A DNA stretch of 64,000 nt from Paracoccus sp. MA (GCF_020990385.1 NZ_CP087599.1:1-64000), one strand, 5' to 3'. Shown: positions 17,571 to 26,818, numbered from the stretch's first letter. Numbers and translations: made by a program. The notes: generated by a model from the letters alone, not told the origin.

Positions 17571-20018
17571 TTATCCCGCGACCCGAAGCGAGCGGGGGTC
17601 GTAAAGCGGCTTCAGGCTCGCCTCGGCCTCGACCAGCCGGCCCGCCACCTCGATCCGCCAGGCCGAGGCCAGCAGGTCCTCGGCCGTCTCCTCCGGCCGG
17701 CAAGGCGCATAGCCCAGCCCGATGGCGCCGCCCAGCGTGTGGCCATAGGCGCCCGAAGTCAGCTGCCCGACGATGCGCCCGTCGCGCAGGATCGGCTCGT
17801 TATGGAACAAGAGCGGCTCGGGGTCGCGCAGGCGGAACTGCAGCAGCCGGCGTGTCAGGCCCTGCTCGCGCTTGCGCAGCACCGCCTCGCGGCCGATGAA
17901 ATCGCCCTTGCCGGTCCTGACCGCGAAGCCCAGCCCGGCCTCCAGCACGTGATCCTCGTCGGTGATGTCATGGCCGAAATGCCGATAGGCCTTTTCGATG
18001 CGGCAGCTGTCCATCGCGTGCAGGCCGCAAAGCCGCAGGCCCAGATCCTCGCCCGCCTCGGCCAGGACCTCGAAGACATGCGCGGCCTGGTCAGAGCTGA
18101 CGTAAAGCTCCCAGCCCAGTTCGCCCACGTAAGAGATGCGATGCGCGCGGGCCAGGCCCAGGCCGATCTCGATCTCGCGCGCCGTGCCGAAGGGATGCGC
18201 CGCCTCCGAGAAATCGTCGGGCGAGACGCGGGACAGAAGCGCGCGCGAGCGCGGCCCCATGACCGGGATCACCGCCTCGGCGGCGCTCATGTCGGTGATG
18301 GTGACGAAGGCGTCGCCCAGATGCCGGCGCAGCCAGGCCAGGTCGCGCTGCAGCGTCGCGCCGGGCACCACCAGCAGGAAGGCGGTCTCGGACAGCCGCG
18401 TCGCCGTCAGGTCGGACTCGACGCCGCCGCGCGCGTTCAGCATCTGCGTATAGACGATGCGTCCCGGCGCCACGTCCATGTCGTTGCCGCAGAGCCGCTG
18501 CAGGAAGGCCAGCGCATCCCGCCCCTCGACCCGGATCTTGCCGAAGCTCGACATGTCCAGCAGCCCGACGCCCTCGCGCAGCGCCCGGTGTTCCCCGGCG
18601 CTGTTTGCGAACCAGTTCTGCCGGCCCCAGGAATAGCGGTATTCGCGCGGCTCGCCGGGACCGGCGAACCAGTTGGCGCGCTCCCAGCCCGCGACCTCGC
18701 CGAAGACCGCACCGCGCGCCTTCAGGTGCTCGTGCAGGGGCGAACGGCGCAGCCCGCGCGCCGTCGCCATCTGGCGGTAAGGGTAATGATCGGCATAAAG
18801 CAGCCCCAGCGTTTCCGTCACGCGCTCGCGCAGATAGCGGCGGTTGCGCTGGAAGGGCTGGGCGCGGCGGATATCCACCTCCCACAGGTCGAAAGGCGGC
18901 TCGCCCTTGTCCATCCAGGCCGCCAGTACCATGCCCGCCCCGCCGGACGAGACGATGCCGATGGAATTGTAGCCCGCCGCCAGCCAGTAGCCGGCCAGCT
19001 CGGGCGCCTCGCCCAGGTAATAGCGGTCGTCGGGGGTGAAGCTTTCCGGACCGTTGAAGAAGGTATGGATGCCGGTCTCGGCCAGGATCGGCATGCGGGC
19101 GATGGCCTTTTCCAGGATCGGCTCGAAATGGTCCACGTCCTCGGGCAGCTGGTCGAAGCAGAAATCCTCGCGGATGCCGGCCATGCCCCAGGGCTTGGCG
19201 ACCGGTTCGAAGGCACCGAGCAGGATCTTGCCGGCATCCTCCTTGTAATAGGCGCATTCGTCGGGGACGCGCAGCACCGGAAGCTGCGACAGGCCCGGCA
19301 CCGCCTCGGTGACGATGTAGAAATGCTCGCAGGCATGCAACGGCAGGGTGACGCCGTTCTGCGCCGCAAGGTCGCGGCCCCATATGCCGCCGCAATTGAC
19401 CACATGGGCGGCGGCGATATGGCCGCGCTCGTCGCCCGCCTGCCAGTCCACGCCGGTGACGCGGCCGCGGTCGGCACTGACGCGGATGACCTTGACGCCT
19501 TCGTGGATGCGGGCCCCGCGCATCCGCGCGCCCTTGGCCAGCGCCAACGCGATATTGGCCGGATCGGCCTGCCCGTCGCCCGGCAGATGCACGCCAGACA
19601 CCACATCCGAAATCTCAAGATTGGGATACAGCCCCTTGATATCTCTGGGGGAAAGCTCGCTCACCTCGATGCCGAAGGCGCGCGCCATCGAGGCTTGCCG
19701 CAAGAGTTCCTCGCGCCGGGCCTCGGTCAGCGCCACCGTCATCGAACCGCGCTGCGAAAAGCCGGTGGCCAGCCCGGTCTCGGCCTCCAGCCGGGTGTAG
19801 AGGTCGGTCGAATATTTCGCCAGCCGGGTCATGTTCTGGCTGGCGCGCAACTGCCCGACCAGCCCCGCCGCATGCCATGTCGTGCCGCAGGTCAGCTGCC
19901 TGCGTTCCAGCAGCACGATGTCGGTCCAGCCCCGCTCGGCCAGGTGATAGGCGACCGAGCAGCCCGAGATGCCGCCGCCGATGATGACGACGCGGGCGGA
20001 GCGGGGAAGGTCGGGCAT
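17571..20018 (-). CDS. Dimethylglycine/sarcosine dehydrogenase-like flavoprotein with GcvT domain
   Basis: 815 residues. Domain order: FAD-binding DAO domain at about 1-365 (VVIIGGGISGCSVAYHLAER), a short FAO_M linker domain, then a GcvT aminomethyltransferase-like folate domain from about 430 with its C-terminal barrel. The LTCGTTWHAAGL segment places His49 where dimethylglycine dehydrogenase attaches FAD covalently. The GcvT part shows GKIRVEGRDALAFLQRL, SYVGELGWELYV and DSCRIEKAYRHFGHDI. Family enzymes oxidatively demethylate N-methyl amino acids and pass the one-carbon unit to tetrahydrofolate. The gene is divergent from an XRE-cupin regulator that probably controls it. Substrate not determined; betaine breakdown products fit the other genes here. 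Confidence 0.85.
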   Translation of the reverse strand: MPDLPRSARVVIIGGGISGCSVAYHLAERGWTDIVLLERRQLTCGTTWHAAGLVGQLRASQNMTRLAKYSTDLYTRLEAETGLATGFSQRGSMTVALTEARREELLRQASMARAFGIEVSELSPRDIKGLYPNLEISDVVSGVHLPGDGQADPANIALALAKGARMRGARIHEGVKVIRVSADRGRVTGVDWQAGDERGHIAAAHVVNCGGIWGRDLAAQNGVTLPLHACEHFYIVTEAVPGLSQLPVLRVPDECAYYKEDAGKILLGAFEPVAKPWGMAGIREDFCFDQLPEDVDHFEPILEKAIARMPILAETGIHTFFNGPESFTPDDRYYLGEAPELAGYWLAAGYNSIGIVSSGGAGMVLAAWMDKGEPPFDLWEVDIRRAQPFQRNRRYLRERVTETLGLLYADHYPYRQMATARGLRRSPLHEHLKARGAVFGEVAGWERANWFAGPGEPREYRYSWGRQNWFANSAGEHRALREGVGLLDMSSFGKIRVEGRDALAFLQRLCGNDMDVAPGRIVYTQMLNARGGVESDLTATRLSETAFLLVVPGATLQRDLAWLRRHLGDAFVTITDMSAAEAVIPVMGPRSRALLSRVSPDDFSEAAHPFGTAREIEIGLGLARAHRISYVGELGWELYVSSDQAAHVFEVLAEAGEDLGLRLCGLHAMDSCRIEKAYRHFGHDITDEDHVLEAGLGFAVRTGKGDFIGREAVLRKREQGLTRRLLQFRLRDPEPLLFHNEPILRDGRIVGQLTSGAYGHTLGGAIGLGYAPCRPEETAEDLLASAWRIEVAGRLVEAEASLKPLYDPRSLRVAG

Positions 20019-20068
20019 GGGCGCATTCCTGGCTGGAGAATCCTGCCCGCCACCCTGTCACGTTTGAA

Positions 20069-20078
20069 TGAAATTTCA
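20069..20078. promoter_or_regulatory. Palindromic candidate operator for the XRE-cupin regulator
   Basis: TGAAATTTCA is a perfect 10-base palindrome in an AT-rich patch of the 145-base divergent spacer between the dehydrogenase and the XRE-cupin gene. A similar half, CATTGTTTTTCATTATG, follows within 15 bases. It is the best candidate binding site of the divergent regulator. Not matched to a published consensus. Confidence 0.4.
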
Positions 20079-20163
20079 AGCATTGTTTTTCATTATGGTG
20101 ATGCGGTGGGGTGTCATCATCATTTCTCTGGCCAAGGCGATGCCGTTCCTCTAGCACGGGGCC

Positions 20164-20715
20164 ATGGACAGGATCGGTCAGGACATCAGGGCGCTGCGCA
20201 AGGCGCGCGGCATGACCATCGCGGAATGCGCCGGGCGGCTGGACCGCTCGGTCGGCTGGCTCAGCCAGGTCGAGCGCGGCGTGACCGCGCCCTCGGTCCA
20301 GGACCTGGGCCGGATCGCGCTGCTTTTCGACTTGAACATTAGCTTCTTCTTCCGCTCGGCCGCCCGCCAGCCCGAGGAGCAGGGGCTGATCGTGCGCGCC
20401 GCCGACCGCAGCCGCATTGGCTCGGCCGATACCGGGCTTTCCGAAGAGCTGCTCTCGCCCGGGCTGACCGGGGGCTTCGAGATGATCCGCTCGGTCTTCG
20501 CGCCCGGTTCGAAAAGCGAAGGCATCCGCCCCGCGCGCGAGAAAGAGGACGGCGGCGTGGTGATCTCGGGACGGCTGGTGCTGCAGATCGGTGGGCGGCG
20601 CTTTGCGCTTGGCCCCGGCGACAGCTTCCAGTTCAGGGGCGCGGCCTATGCCTGGGAAAATCCCGGCGACGAGCCCGCCGAGGTGATCTGGATCGTCTCG
20701 CCGCCGATCTACTGA
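20164..20715 (+). CDS. XRE-family transcriptional regulator with cupin domain
   Basis: 183 residues. N-terminal helix-turn-helix of the XRE type at about 5-60 (IRALRKARGMTIAECAGRLD, VGWLSQVERGVTAPSVQDL). C-terminal cupin of about 70 residues with GGVVISGRLVLQIGGRRF, LGPGDSFQFRG and a closing PAEVIWIVSPP. This two-domain layout is that of PuuR-like regulators, where the cupin senses a small amine-pathway metabolite. It is divergent from the dimethylglycine/sarcosine-type dehydrogenase, its probable target. A hairpin directly follows the stop. Confidence 0.88.
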   Translation: MDRIGQDIRALRKARGMTIAECAGRLDRSVGWLSQVERGVTAPSVQDLGRIALLFDLNISFFFRSAARQPEEQGLIVRAADRSRIGSADTGLSEELLSPGLTGGFEMIRSVFAPGSKSEGIRPAREKEDGGVVISGRLVLQIGGRRFALGPGDSFQFRGAAYAWENPGDEPAEVIWIVSPPIY

Positions 20716-20722
20716 CCGGCCA

Positions 20723-20742
20723 TTCGGCGATCCGTCGCCGAA
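20723..20742 (+). terminator. Hairpin after the XRE-cupin gene
   Basis: TTCGGCGA, loop TCCG, TCGCCGAA: a perfect eight-base stem starting eight bases after the stop codon. No T run follows, so it is a candidate terminator or an RNA-stabilising hairpin. Confidence 0.4.
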
Positions 20743-20863
20743 GCCGCGGACCCTCGCGGCCATGTGTCCGGTCCCGGACTTGTGAGGCTGCGGGCGGGCC
20801 GCTAACCGGGAACGATACCGCCCCTGCGGCATTATGAGGGCATTGCCGATGAAGGAGAAAGCC

Positions 20864-22492
20864 ATGCGCCACCTGTCGCTTCTTCTGGCCGCGCTGGTCG
20901 CGGCGGGACCGGCCCTGGCCGAAAATCGCGGCGTGGTGATCGCCAATGCCCGCTACCGGCACGCGCCGGAACTGGCCGATGCCGATGCCGGCGCCGCCTC
21001 GGACGCGATGAAGGCGGCGGGGTTCCGCACCGTGGCCGGCGCCGACCTGACGGTCAAGGACGTGCGGCAGGCGTTGGCCGATCTGCTGCGGCCCGACGAC
21101 GACCCGGGGGCGCGGATCGTGCTGCTGAACGGCCATTTCCTGCATGGCGGCAGCGACAGCTGGTATATGGGCACCGATGCCGAGAAGCCCGATCTGGTCG
21201 GCGCCGGCGGGCAGGGCGTGCCGCTGTCCATGGTGCTGGACCTGATGAAGCAGGCGCGGCCGGGGGCGGTGCTGCTGCTCGGCCTGGACGAAAAGGGCAT
21301 GGAACATGCCGCCGGGCTGGAAAACGGCATCGGCCCGCTGACCCCCCCGGAAGGGGTGACGGTGCTGTCGGGTCCGCCCGCCGCGACCAGCGCGGCTGCG
21401 GCGGCGCTGCTGCAGCCCGGCACTTCGGTCGCGGATCTGCTGCGCGCCGACGACCGGCTGGTCATGGCCGAGGGCGGCGATGCGGAGCTGGTGCTGGTGG
21501 CCGCCGAAGCCGGTGCCGGGACCGCCGAGGCCCCGGCCGATCCGCTGGAGGCCGACCGCGATCTGTGGGCCAAGGCGGCGGCCGAGGACACGGCGTCGGC
21601 CTATCGCGGCTATCTCGACCGCTATCCTAGCGGGATCTATTCGGCGGCCGCCAAGGCGCGGCTGGATGCGCTGGGGACGGCGCAGGCCGACCGCGACCTC
21701 TGGGCCGAGGCGGCGGCGGCCAATACCGCTGCGGCCTATGAGGACTATCTGGCGCGCTATCCCCGGGGGGAATTCGCCGAGGCGGCGCAGAACCGGCTGA
21801 CCGAGCTGCGGCCGGCGCCTGTCCCCGCGCCCGCTCCGGTCCAGCCGCGCGAGCCCGAGATCCAGCAGCCGCGCCAGGCGGCGCCCGCGCGCCAGCCGTC
21901 GCAGGCCGAACTGGCCGAAAGCCGGCTGAACCTGTCGCGCGCCGACCGGGTGACGATCCAGCGCCGGCTGAACACGCTGGGCTATTCGACCGGCGGGGCG
22001 GACGGGGTCTTCGGCTCGCGCACCCGTTCGGCCATCCGCGGCTGGCAGCAGCGCAACGGCTATGCGGTGACGGGCTACCTGACCTCGGCGCAGCTGGGCA
22101 CGCTGCGGAGCCAGGCCAATGCGGCGGCGCCCAGCCGCGAGCAGCAGGACCGCGCCTATTGGCAGCAGACCGGCGCCAAGGGCGGGGTGCGCAACCTGCG
22201 CGCCTATCTGGACCGCTATCCGAACGGCATCTATGCCCAGAACGCGCGGCAGCGCCTGGCCGCGGCCGCGGCGAGGGGCGACGACGCGCCGCGCGGCGAC
22301 CGCGAGGACCGCGCCTGGGCCCGGGCGCGGCAGCTCGATACCGTGCAGGGCTATACGCAATATCTGCAGAACTGGCCGCGCGGCGAACATGCCGAGCAGG
22401 CCCGCCAGCGCCGCAACCGCCTGATCAACCAGGGCCAGCTGGGCAATGGCGTGATCGGGCTGGACACGATCCTCCGCGAGCTGGTGAAATAG
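20864..22492 (+). CDS. Exported caspase-like (catalytically dead) protein with four repeats and a peptidoglycan-binding domain
   Basis: 542 residues from ATG 20864 (AAGGAG six bases upstream; ATG 20834 and 20849 are weaker). Signal peptide about 1-19 ending ALA. Residues 20-215 look like a C14 caspase-type domain: NRGVVIANARYRHAPEL, IVLLNGHFLHGG around His91, and hydrophobic LLLGLDEKG where active enzymes have D-x-C-R. There is no cysteine anywhere in the protein, so peptidase activity of that type is excluded. Four ~40-residue repeats follow at about 231-270, 276-315, 428-467 and 482-521, each with Y-x2-YL-x-RYP-x-G or a variant. A PG_binding_1 domain (TIQRRLNTLGYSTGGADGVF) is at about 357-415. 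Probably an envelope scaffold. Confidence 0.75.
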   Translation: MRHLSLLLAALVAAGPALAENRGVVIANARYRHAPELADADAGAASDAMKAAGFRTVAGADLTVKDVRQALADLLRPDDDPGARIVLLNGHFLHGGSDSWYMGTDAEKPDLVGAGGQGVPLSMVLDLMKQARPGAVLLLGLDEKGMEHAAGLENGIGPLTPPEGVTVLSGPPAATSAAAAALLQPGTSVADLLRADDRLVMAEGGDAELVLVAAEAGAGTAEAPADPLEADRDLWAKAAAEDTASAYRGYLDRYPSGIYSAAAKARLDALGTAQADRDLWAEAAAANTAAAYEDYLARYPRGEFAEAAQNRLTELRPAPVPAPAPVQPREPEIQQPRQAAPARQPSQAELAESRLNLSRADRVTIQRRLNTLGYSTGGADGVFGSRTRSAIRGWQQRNGYAVTGYLTSAQLGTLRSQANAAAPSREQQDRAYWQQTGAKGGVRNLRAYLDRYPNGIYAQNARQRLAAAAARGDDAPRGDREDRAWARARQLDTVQGYTQYLQNWPRGEHAEQARQRRNRLINQGQLGNGVIGLDTILRELVK

Positions 22493-22507
22493 CTCGCTGC
22501 TTCTTTG

Positions 22508-22535
22508 CCCGCCGGGAAGCGCATGACCCGGCGGG
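22508..22535 (+). terminator. Hairpin after the caspase-like gene
   Basis: CCCGCCGGG and CCCGGCGGG form a perfect nine-base stem with a ten-base loop, starting 16 bases after the stop. A short TTCTTTG follows about ten bases further on. Candidate terminator. Confidence 0.45.
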
Positions 22536-22637
22536 ACCGCCCGGGTTCTTTGCGCCGGGCACGATTTTCGTCCCGGTCCGGGGAACCGCAGCGGCGGGCA
22601 GAGGTTGCGTGGCGAAACAGTTCCTTGCGGAAACCGG

Positions 22638-24101
22638 ATGGTGATGAGTCCCGAGACCCTGCTGCAACCCGGGCGGAACTGCTGGCGCATCGCGCCGGCA
22701 GAGCGTTTCGCCTTTATCGTCGATGCCGCCGACTATTTCCTGACCGCCCGCCGGGCCATGCTCAAGGCGCGGCGCTCGATCATGCTGATCGGCTGGGATT
22801 TCGACGCAAGGATCGAGATGGGACAAGCCGGGGACGGCGGCCCCGCGCGGCTGGGCGACTTCATCCTCTGGCTGGCTGATCGCAGCCCGGCGCTGGAAAT
22901 CCGCCTGCTGCGCTGGGATACCGGCGCCGTCAAGGCGATGTTCCGCGGCAATACGCTCTGGACGATCCTGCGCTGGAAGGCGCATCCGCGCATCACCCTG
23001 CGGCTGGACGGCGCCCATCCGCCGGCCGGCTCGCATCACCAGAAGATCGTGGTGATCGACGATTGCCTGGCCTTTTGCGGCGGCATCGACATGACCGTCG
23101 AACGCTGGGACCGGCGCGAGCACCTGGATGACGACCCGCGCCGCATCGGGCCGGGCGGCCGCCCGCACGACCCCTGGCACGACGCCACCAGCGCCTTCGA
23201 CGGAGAGGCGGCGCGCGCGATGGGGGATCTGGCCCGCGCGCGCTGGCGGGCCGCGACCGGCGAGACGCTGCCGGCCTGCGAGGATTGCCACGATTGCTGG
23301 CCGGAAGGATTGCGGCCGACCTTCACCGACATCCGCCTGGGCATCGCCCGCAGCATCCCGGCGATGGACGGGGTCGAGCCGGTGCACGAGATCGAGGCCG
23401 CCTATCTGGACCTGATCGCCGGGGCCGAGCGGATGATCTATGCCGAAAGCCAGTATTTCGCCTCGCGCCGGATCGCCCATGCCATCGCCCGCCGGCTGGC
23501 CGGCGAGAACCCGCCCGAGATCGTCATCGTCAACCCCCATACCGCCAACGGCTGGCTGGAGCCGCTGGCGATGGACACCGCCCGGGCGCGGCTGGTCGAG
23601 GCCCTGCGCCGGATCGACTGCCGGGGCCGCCTGCGCATCTATCATCCGCAGACCCGGGGCGGGGCGGGGATCTATGTCCATGCCAAGGTCATGGTGGTGG
23701 ACGACCGGGTGCTGCGGGTCGGCTCGTCGAATTTCAACAACCGCTCGATGCGGCTGGATACCGAATGCGACGTGATCCTGTCGGCCGACGAGCCGGGCAA
23801 TGCCCATGCCGCTTCCCGGATCGCGGCGCTGCGCGACGACCTGCTGGCCGAGCATCTGGGTGTGACCGCGGAGCAGGTGGCGGCGAAGCTTGCCGAGACC
23901 GGCTCGCTGATCGCCACGGTCGAGGCGCTGCGCGGGCCGGGCCGCAGCCTGGTTCCCTATCGCGTCCCCGAACTGACCGGCATCGAGGAATGGCTGGCCG
24001 AGAACGAGATCCTCGACCCGAACGGCCCCGAGGAGATCTTCGAGAGCACCGCGAAACGCGGGCTGTTCAAGGGCTGGGGCCGGCTGCGCCGCCGGGCATA
24101 G
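22638..24101 (+). CDS. Phospholipase D family protein (cardiolipin-synthase-like)
   Basis: 487 residues from ATG 22638; ATG 22644 is two codons later. Two HKD motifs are present: HHQKIVVIDD around residue 138 and HAKVMVVDD around 350, each followed by the downstream Gly-Gly/Ser and Asn-type residues (FCGGIDMT, VGSSNFNNRSM). They form one active site for phosphodiester transfer or hydrolysis. There is no N-terminal membrane span, unlike classical ClsA, so it is more like soluble ClsB/ClsC or PLD-like lipases. A Cys-rich piece (CEDCHDC) lies between the two halves. Convergent with the repair operon downstream. Confidence 0.85.
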   Translation: MVMSPETLLQPGRNCWRIAPAERFAFIVDAADYFLTARRAMLKARRSIMLIGWDFDARIEMGQAGDGGPARLGDFILWLADRSPALEIRLLRWDTGAVKAMFRGNTLWTILRWKAHPRITLRLDGAHPPAGSHHQKIVVIDDCLAFCGGIDMTVERWDRREHLDDDPRRIGPGGRPHDPWHDATSAFDGEAARAMGDLARARWRAATGETLPACEDCHDCWPEGLRPTFTDIRLGIARSIPAMDGVEPVHEIEAAYLDLIAGAERMIYAESQYFASRRIAHAIARRLAGENPPEIVIVNPHTANGWLEPLAMDTARARLVEALRRIDCRGRLRIYHPQTRGGAGIYVHAKVMVVDDRVLRVGSSNFNNRSMRLDTECDVILSADEPGNAHAASRIAALRDDLLAEHLGVTAEQVAAKLAETGSLIATVEALRGPGRSLVPYRVPELTGIEEWLAENEILDPNGPEEIFESTAKRGLFKGWGRLRRRA

Positions 24102-24140
24102 CGGCGGTGCCGGTCGGGCGGGGCGGTCCCGGACCCTATG

Positions 24141-25607
24141 TCAGGCGGCTCCGGCCGCGCCGCTGATCCGGAAGGCGCCGGCCAGGTCGGCGGCCAGCTG
24201 CCGCCGGGCCTGCGCCTGCCGGGCGGGATCGGGCAGGCGCAGGATATGGGCGGGATGCCAGGTGACCAGCACCGGCCCGCCATGCAGGCCCGTCTCGACC
24301 CCGCCCCGCCGGGCGGCGAGCGCGCCGTCCCGTTTCGTCAGCGCATAGGCCGCCGAGGCGCCGAGGGCCAGCACCGCGCCGGGGCGGATCAGGCCCAGCT
24401 CCTGACCCAGCCACCAGCGGCAAAGCCGGATCTCCTGCCGGTCGGGATTGCGGTGCAGCCGCCGCTTGCCGCGCGGCGCGAACTTGAAATGCTTCACCGC
24501 ATTGGTCAGCCAGACCTGCGCCGGGTCCACCCCGGCCTCGGCCATGACCGCGCGCAAGAGCTGGCCCGCAGGCCCGACGAAGGGGCGGCCCTCCAGATCC
24601 TCGCGGTCACCGGGCTGCTCGCCCACGATCATCAGCCGGGCATCGGGCGCGCCCTCGCCCCAGACAGTCTGCGTCGCCGCCTCGCACAGCCCGCAGCGGC
24701 GGCATTGCCGCGCGCCGGCGCGGGCCTCGTCCAGCGTTTCGGGCAGCATTTCGGGCAGCATTTCGGGCTGGTCGGGCAGCCGGGGCAGGCCGGCGCGGTA
24801 GCGGGCGGAAACGGCGGCGGCGCCGGGTCGGGGCAAGGTGGCCCCGGCCTGACGCATCCGCTCGACCCGCGCGCCGGCATCCTTCAGCATGGCGGGGATC
24901 AGCCGGGTCTCGGGCAGGTTCTTCCAGTATTTCCTGGGCATATGCGACCGCATCGCGTCCTGCTTGACCCGCGCCGGGTTGAAGATATTCGCGAAATAGG
25001 TCGCCCAAAGCGCCTCGGCGCCATCCTCGGGCAGGTCGGGCCTGGTGCCGCCGGGGCCGAAGCCGAGCCGTCCGTCGCGGAAACGGGCGGTCAGGCGCGG
25101 TGTGGCGATCATCCAGTCCATGTCGGCGAAACGCTCGGCAAAGAAGCGGCTGCCGGGCTCCAGCGTGTTGTGCCCGGGTTCGAACCATGCGGCGAAGCGG
25201 CGGCGCGGACCCTCGGCCGGGATCTCGCGGAAACGCAGGAAGGCATGCATCTTGTGGATGTCGCGCTCGACCGATTTCGCCATCAGAGCCAGCCGCCGGC
25301 CCAGGGGATCGGCCTGCGACAGCGGATCGCCCTGCCGGCGGTCGATGCGCCACAGCGCCTGATAGAGCAGCCCGAAGCGCGCCGGCGCGGAATGCCAGAT
25401 CACCGACCGGGCCAGCGCCATGAAGGCCGGCGGCACCCGGGCGCGATGGCTGCCCGGGGCCGGGGGCAGGGGACCGGCCGCGAAAAGCCCGGCGGCTGCC
25501 TCCCAGTCGATGGCTTCGGGCGGGATGCGATGCGAGATCGCGACGCGCGCGGCGTCGTGCCAGGCCTCGAAGGTGCCGCATTCGGGCAGGGGGGCGGCGT
25601 AGTTCAC
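24141..25607 (-). CDS. UdgX-type uracil-DNA glycosylase fused to DUF4130-like domain
   Basis: 488 residues from a GTG that overlaps the TGA of the radical SAM gene. Residues 1-270 form the DUF4130-type domain found with these enzymes (DIHKMHAFLRFREI, HNTLEPGSRFF, MPRKYWKNLPET). The C-terminal part is a family 4-like uracil-DNA glycosylase: Cys302, Cys305, Cys308 and Cys396 as likely iron-sulfur ligands, motif GEQPGDREDLEGRPFVGPAG at 329-348, TNAVKHFKF, and HPAH at 451-454. The insert KRRLH at 381-385 matches the KRR(I/L)H loop of UdgX, whose His links covalently to the abasic sugar after uracil removal. With the SOS box upstream of the operon, a role in damage repair is strongly suggested. 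Confidence 0.88.
   Translation of the reverse strand: MNYAAPLPECGTFEAWHDAARVAISHRIPPEAIDWEAAAGLFAAGPLPPAPGSHRARVPPAFMALARSVIWHSAPARFGLLYQALWRIDRRQGDPLSQADPLGRRLALMAKSVERDIHKMHAFLRFREIPAEGPRRRFAAWFEPGHNTLEPGSRFFAERFADMDWMIATPRLTARFRDGRLGFGPGGTRPDLPEDGAEALWATYFANIFNPARVKQDAMRSHMPRKYWKNLPETRLIPAMLKDAGARVERMRQAGATLPRPGAAAVSARYRAGLPRLPDQPEMLPEMLPETLDEARAGARQCRRCGLCEAATQTVWGEGAPDARLMIVGEQPGDREDLEGRPFVGPAGQLLRAVMAEAGVDPAQVWLTNAVKHFKFAPRGKRRLHRNPDRQEIRLCRWWLGQELGLIRPGAVLALGASAAYALTKRDGALAARRGGVETGLHGGPVLVTWHPAHILRLPDPARQAQARRQLAADLAGAFRISGAAGAA
24738..24768 (-). repeat. Short in-frame 12-base tandem repeat
   Basis: Two full and one partial copies of a 12-base unit give the residues MLPEMLPE inside the UdgX fusion, in the linker between its two domains. 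Being in frame, it only changes linker length. Confidence 0.6.
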
Positions 25608-26803
25608 AGCAGGCGCAGCTGCTTGGCCGGCGGGGCGAAGCGGGCGCGCAGGCCGGCGCTGTCGGTCAGCTTGCCGGGCGACCAGCCGGGCAGGGTGATG
25701 AAGGGCTGCGCCTTCTTCATCGCCGCGCCCATGCGGGCCAGGTCCTCGTATCGCAGCGCGCGGTTTGCGCGCGCGGCGATGATCCGCTCGACGGTGCGGC
25801 TGCCGAAGCCCGGAACCCGCAGCAGCATGTCCCGGCTGGCGCGGTTCACCTCCAGCGGGAACAGCCCGCGATGGCGCAGCGCCCAGGCGAGCTTCGGGTC
25901 TAGGTCCAGATCCAGATGGCCGGCCGTCGCGCCCGCCGCGATCTCTTCGGCGGTGAAGCCGTAGAAGCGCAGAAGCCAGTCCGCCTGATAAAGCCGATGC
26001 TCGCGCAGAAGCGGCGGCCGGACCAGCGGCAGCGCCGCCGAGGCGTCGGGGATCGGCGAGAAGGCCGAGTAATAGACCCGCCGCAGCCCGTAGCCCGCAT
26101 AAAGCCGGCTGGCGCTGTTCAGGATCGTCACGTCGTCCGCGCCGTCCGCGCCGACGATCATCTGCGTGCTCTGCCCGGCCGGGGCAAAGGCCGGGGCCGG
26201 GCGGCCGCTGTGGCTTTTCTCCTGCGCGGCCTCGCTTTCCAGCCGCACCTGCGCCATGGCGTTGCGGATGGTTTCGGGGCGCTTCTCGGGGGCGAGCTTG
26301 CGCAGGCTGACATCCTGCGGCAGTTCGACATTGATCGACAGCCGGTCGGCCCAGAGCCCGGCCTCGCGGATCAGGTCGGGCGCGGCGTCGGGAATGGTCT
26401 TCAGGTGGATATAGCCGCGAAAGCCGTGCCCCTCGCGCAGGGTCCGGGCGATGCGCACCATCTCGGCCATGGTCTGGTCGGGCGAGCGGATGATCCCCGA
26501 GGAGAGAAACAGCCCCTCGATATGGTTGCGCCGATAGAATTCCAGCGTCAGCGTGACGACCTCTTCGACGGAAAAGCGCGCCCGCTCGACATTCGACGAC
26601 ACGCGGTTGACGCAATAGGCGCAGTCGAAGATGCAGAAATTGGTCATCAGGATCTTCAGCAGCGAGATGCAGCGCCCGTCCGGCGTATAGGCGTGGCAGA
26701 TTCCCGAAGACCCGTCCCGGCCGCCGCCCGACGCGCAGGAGGCGTCGTATTTCGCCGCATCCGCAAGGATGGCGAGCTTGTCCTGAAGAGTCGTCCTTGC
26801 CAT
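25604..26803 (-). CDS. Radical SAM protein, putative DNA modification/repair
   Basis: 399 residues. The radical SAM cluster motif is C57-x3-C61-x2-C64 (NFCIFDCAYC). A Cys-rich N-terminal part precedes it (CASGGGRDGSSGICHAY). Strands of the partial TIM barrel follow (EGLFLSSGI, YIHLKTIP, LSINVELP, QMIVGADGADD). The C-terminus carries a helix-hairpin-helix DNA-binding element, LLRVPGFGSRTVERIIAAR. This matches the family annotated as putative DNA modification/repair radical SAM proteins, which is usually encoded next to the DUF4130/UdgX fusion, exactly as here. The chemical reaction is not established. First gene of a two-gene operon with an SOS box 16 bases before its start. Confidence 0.87.
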   Translation of the reverse strand: MARTTLQDKLAILADAAKYDASCASGGGRDGSSGICHAYTPDGRCISLLKILMTNFCIFDCAYCVNRVSSNVERARFSVEEVVTLTLEFYRRNHIEGLFLSSGIIRSPDQTMAEMVRIARTLREGHGFRGYIHLKTIPDAAPDLIREAGLWADRLSINVELPQDVSLRKLAPEKRPETIRNAMAQVRLESEAAQEKSHSGRPAPAFAPAGQSTQMIVGADGADDVTILNSASRLYAGYGLRRVYYSAFSPIPDASAALPLVRPPLLREHRLYQADWLLRFYGFTAEEIAAGATAGHLDLDLDPKLAWALRHRGLFPLEVNRASRDMLLRVPGFGSRTVERIIAARANRALRYEDLARMGAAMKKAQPFITLPGWSPGKLTDSAGLRARFAPPAKQLRLL

Positions 26804-26818
26804 GCGGGCAAGTTAGAT

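Noticed and set aside
15173..20342. Long plus-strand open frames (about 690 and 1000 codons) over the acyltransferase and dehydrogenase genes
   Set aside because: They lie antisense to genes with clear domain motifs and translate to Arg/Gln/Gly-rich sequence without any family feature.
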